64,000 nt of DNA, taken from the NCBI GenBank assembly GCA_002436405.1, contig DJLZ01000005.1, positions 434,001 through 498,000 on the forward strand. The letters are read 5' to 3'. This document shows, piece by piece, positions 61,840 through 64,000 of the stretch. A program made the position numbers and the translations under genes. The first letter of the stretch is position 1. Each line of letters starts with the position of its first letter. The stretch is from Proteobacteria bacterium UBA6503. Lineage in GTDB: Bacteria > Pseudomonadota > Alphaproteobacteria > UBA1280 > UBA6503. The notes under the pieces are model-generated. The model saw nothing but the letters and a program-made list of their open reading frames with translations. It ran no database searches and was not told the origin of the DNA.

Positions 61840-64000
61840 ATGAGTAACAATACCCCAAGCAGAAGCATTCTGATTGACGGAACCCACACCGAAGAAACCC
61901 GCGTAGTTGTAATGACTGACGACCAACTTGATGAATTTGAGTTTGAGTCGGCCCACAAAGACAGCAGCCGCGGTAACGTATACGTTGGTGAAATCACCCG
62001 TGTAGAGCCATCACTACAAGCCGCTTTCATTAGCTACGGTGGTAACCGTAACGGCTTTTTGGCTTTTAGCGAAATCCACCCTGATTACTACGACCTTCCT
62101 GAAGACGAGAAGAAGCAACTTCTTGAAGAATTCAACACTCAAAGCGTTGCTGTTTCAAACGACGACGATGAGGAAGACGACAAGAAATCAGCTAAAGGCG
62201 GCAAAAAATCAAACGCTGATAGCGATGACGACGACGAAGATACTTCTAAAGACGACAAAAAGACCCGTGGTGGTCGCCGTCGTCCACAGCGTCGTAGCCG
62301 TGGTAAAGATGCTCAAGCGAAAAACGACAACATTTCAGACGACGCTATGAAGAGCGCCCGCGAACGTGTTGAAGCAGACGCCTCAGCCGCTGGCGAAGAA
62401 CTTACCCCTGAAGAAATTGAAGAGAACGCACGCGCCCTTGCCGTTGCTAACGCTATGGCCGTGAAGGACGTTCCTGAAGAAGAAGGTGGTAAACCAGCTA
62501 AGAAGCCACGCCGTGGCCGTATGTCGAAAAAAGACAAAGAAGCTGCTGAAAAAGCCGCTAAAGAAGAAGCCAAAGAAGAGAAAAAGGCTGACGCTAAGAG
62601 CGACAAATCAGATAAGTCAGACAAGGATGACAAAAAAGGCAAGAAAGCTGATAGCTCAAAGCCGGAAACTCAGCCTCGTCGTATTACAGCTGTGCACCGT
62701 CGTTTTAAAATGGACGAAGTCATTAAGGCTGGCCAAAAGGTATTGGTTCAAATCGTAAAAGAAGAGCGCGGCACTAAAGGTGCAGCCCTTACAACTTACG
62801 TTTCACTGCCTGGCCGTTTTGTAGTGCTTATGCCTAACACACCATACGCTGGTGGTATTTCTCGTAAGATTACCGATGGTAACGACCGTCGTGAACTTAA
62901 GAAGATTACCGACAAAATCAAAATCCCTGATGGTATGGGTATGATTGTTCGTACCGCAGGTGTTGGCCAATCAGAAGAAAGCATCACCCGTGATGTTGAA
63001 CACCTGAAAGAGCTTTGGAAAAAGCTTTCTAAAGGCTGGCAAAAAGAAGCCCCTAACACACTGATGCACGAAGATGGCAGCCTGCTTATCCGTGCCCTGC
63101 GTGATATGTTCACTGATGAAGTAGACGAAGTTATTGTTTCAGGTAAAGGTGCGTTGAAGCACGCTAAAGACTACATGAAGTCACTGATGCCTGAGCATGC
63201 GAAGAAGATTAAAGAATACAAAGCCGATGAGCCTATTTTTGCGCACTACGGCGTTGAGATGGATCTTCACCTGCTTGACCGTACACGTGTAAACCTACCT
63301 TCAGGTGGTTACCTTATTATTAACCCAACCGAAGCTTTGGTTTCGATTGATGTTAACTCAGGCCGTGCCACACAAGAGAAGAACATCGAAAACACTGCGC
63401 TAGCTACAAACATTGAAGCCGCACACGAGATTGCCCGTCAGTTGCGTCTGCGTGACTTGGCTGGCCTTGTGGTGATTGACTTTATCGATATGGAAGACCG
63501 CCGTAACGACCGTAAAGTTGAGCGCGCCATGCGTGAAGCTGTGCGCCGTGACCGTGCACGTACCCAAATTGGTGGTATCTCAGACTTTGGCTTGATGGAA
63601 ATGAGCCGTCAGCGCCTACACCCAAGCTTGGGCGAAAGCAACTACCTAACTTGTCATCACTGCCAAGGTAAAGGTTTGGTGCGCTCACCAGCTTCAGCTG
63701 CAACCATTATTCTGCGTGGCCTTGAAGAAGACGACGTACGTGGTAAGGCTGACCGTATTGTAATTACGGCAAACACACAGGTTGCTGTGTACATGCTGAA
63801 CTACAAACGTGACGCTATTGCAGCCCTTGAGAAAAACTACAAGATGCGCATTGTGATTAACGCTGATGATAAATACATCGCCCCTGATCACCGCCTAGAC
63901 CTTATTCGCGTAAGCCCAGACGGTTCAGAAAAATCGCAAACTATCGAGCGCAGCTTCCGTGAAGAGCTAGACGACAACAACAACCGTAAGCGTCGTCGTA
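61840..64000 (+). CDS. rne: Ribonuclease E, N-terminal part (runs off window)
   Basis: 720 codons are visible and open to the right edge. S1 domain begins NVYVGEITRVEPSLQAAFISYG and resumes after a highly charged insertion of about 195 residues (95-290, acidic then Lys/Ala-rich). The 5' sensor and RNase-H-like regions follow (SLPGRFVVLMPN, GMGMIVRTAG). Catalytic DNase-I-like domain: SIDVNSG and VVIDFIDM Asp residues. The Zn-link is CHHCQGKG. S1 insertions are known in alphaproteobacterial RNase E. AAGGA lies 12 bases before the ATG. The C-terminal degradosome scaffold is beyond the window. Confidence 0.95.
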   Translation, partial: MSNNTPSRSILIDGTHTEETRVVVMTDDQLDEFEFESAHKDSSRGNVYVGEITRVEPSLQAAFISYGGNRNGFLAFSEIHPDYYDLPEDEKKQLLEEFNTQSVAVSNDDDEEDDKKSAKGGKKSNADSDDDDEDTSKDDKKTRGGRRRPQRRSRGKDAQAKNDNISDDAMKSARERVEADASAAGEELTPEEIEENARALAVANAMAVKDVPEEEGGKPAKKPRRGRMSKKDKEAAEKAAKEEAKEEKKADAKSDKSDKSDKDDKKGKKADSSKPETQPRRITAVHRRFKMDEVIKAGQKVLVQIVKEERGTKGAALTTYVSLPGRFVVLMPNTPYAGGISRKITDGNDRRELKKITDKIKIPDGMGMIVRTAGVGQSEESITRDVEHLKELWKKLSKGWQKEAPNTLMHEDGSLLIRALRDMFTDEVDEVIVSGKGALKHAKDYMKSLMPEHAKKIKEYKADEPIFAHYGVEMDLHLLDRTRVNLPSGGYLIINPTEALVSIDVNSGRATQEKNIENTALATNIEAAHEIARQLRLRDLAGLVVIDFIDMEDRRNDRKVERAMREAVRRDRARTQIGGISDFGLMEMSRQRLHPSLGESNYLTCHHCQGKGLVRSPASAATIILRGLEEDDVRGKADRIVITANTQVAVYMLNYKRDAIAALEKNYKMRIVINADDKYIAPDHRLDLIRVSPDGSEKSQTIERSFREELDDNNNRKRRR

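Noticed and set aside
1..64000. CRISPR arrays, insertion sequences, prophage or rRNA genes
   Set aside because: No regularly spaced direct repeats, transposase-like, integrase-like or phage structural genes, or rRNA sequence were seen on reading.

Overview
The window is a chromosomal segment of an alphaproteobacterium. By eye its G+C is in the mid-40s per cent. Three things point to the class: the block prfB-mrcA-(insert)-amiC-(insert)-rne, the orders lolC-lolD-dnaE, gltX-gltA and D-Ala-D-Ala carboxypeptidase-tmk-holB-metG-tatD, and a CAU-anticodon elongator tRNA-Met of alphaproteobacterial type. ProRS is short, and RNase E carries a large insertion inside its S1 domain, which also fits. I cannot name the genus; a Micavibrio/Rhodospirillales-like lineage is possible but unproven.

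Layout. 1-2.5 kb holds small accessory genes (YunG-like, DUF2061, an oxygenase-like protein, a MazG-like pyrophosphohydrolase). 2.5-12.4 kb is a long forward run of envelope and housekeeping genes: lytic transglycosylase, rlpA, D-Ala-D-Ala carboxypeptidase, tmk, holB, metG, tatD, a flavin reductase and a degenerate TatD paralogue. 12.4-17.3 kb has an MscS channel, SlyD, an Nmad-like protein and several exported proteins of unknown role. 17.4-23.1 kb has mazG, comEC, gltX and gltA. 23.1-25.04 kb is an AT-rich Septu-like anti-phage cassette (ptuA, ptuB) that looks broken twice. 25-32.8 kb runs leftward: a DUF1295 protein, dnaE, lolD, lolC, proS. A tRNA-Met follows at 32.95 kb. 33.2-35.1 kb carries the most striking locus. 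35.1-46.7 kb holds ispG, efp, a degenerate inositol-monophosphatase-like gene, an OmpA/MotB-like protein, a copper chaperone, pheA, a GGDEF/EAL protein and a DsbD/ScsB protein. 46.7-64 kb holds an alanine/Na+ symporter, a DUF192 protein, an AsmA/YhdP-like protein, prfB with its programmed frameshift, mrcA, SulP and Usp, amiC, two peptide-transporter permeases and rne, which runs off the right end.

The outstanding observation is at 33182-35139. An XRE-type helix-turn-helix domain is fused to a complete RuBisCO large-chain fold, and its stop codon overlaps the start of a RuBisCO small-subunit gene. The large chain keeps form-I-like backbone motifs but has lost the carbamylated lysine, both acidic metal ligands and the other catalytic Lys/His residues. 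A 9-bp inverted repeat sits at its putative promoter. No Calvin-cycle gene is nearby. I read it as a DNA-binding RuBisCO pseudoenzyme, probably a regulator, with a retained small subunit; I know of no description of such a system.

A second theme is pseudoenzymes. The gene at 10402-12342 is a TatD-fold protein with every metal ligand replaced, behind a Cys-rich N-terminus and a long acidic linker, in the same operon as an intact tatD. The gene after efp, where suhB usually sits, is an inositol-monophosphatase fold without its DPxDG(T/S) motif. Other oddities are a lysine/alanine-rich histone-H1-like tail on LolD and a solitary Nmad-like gene.
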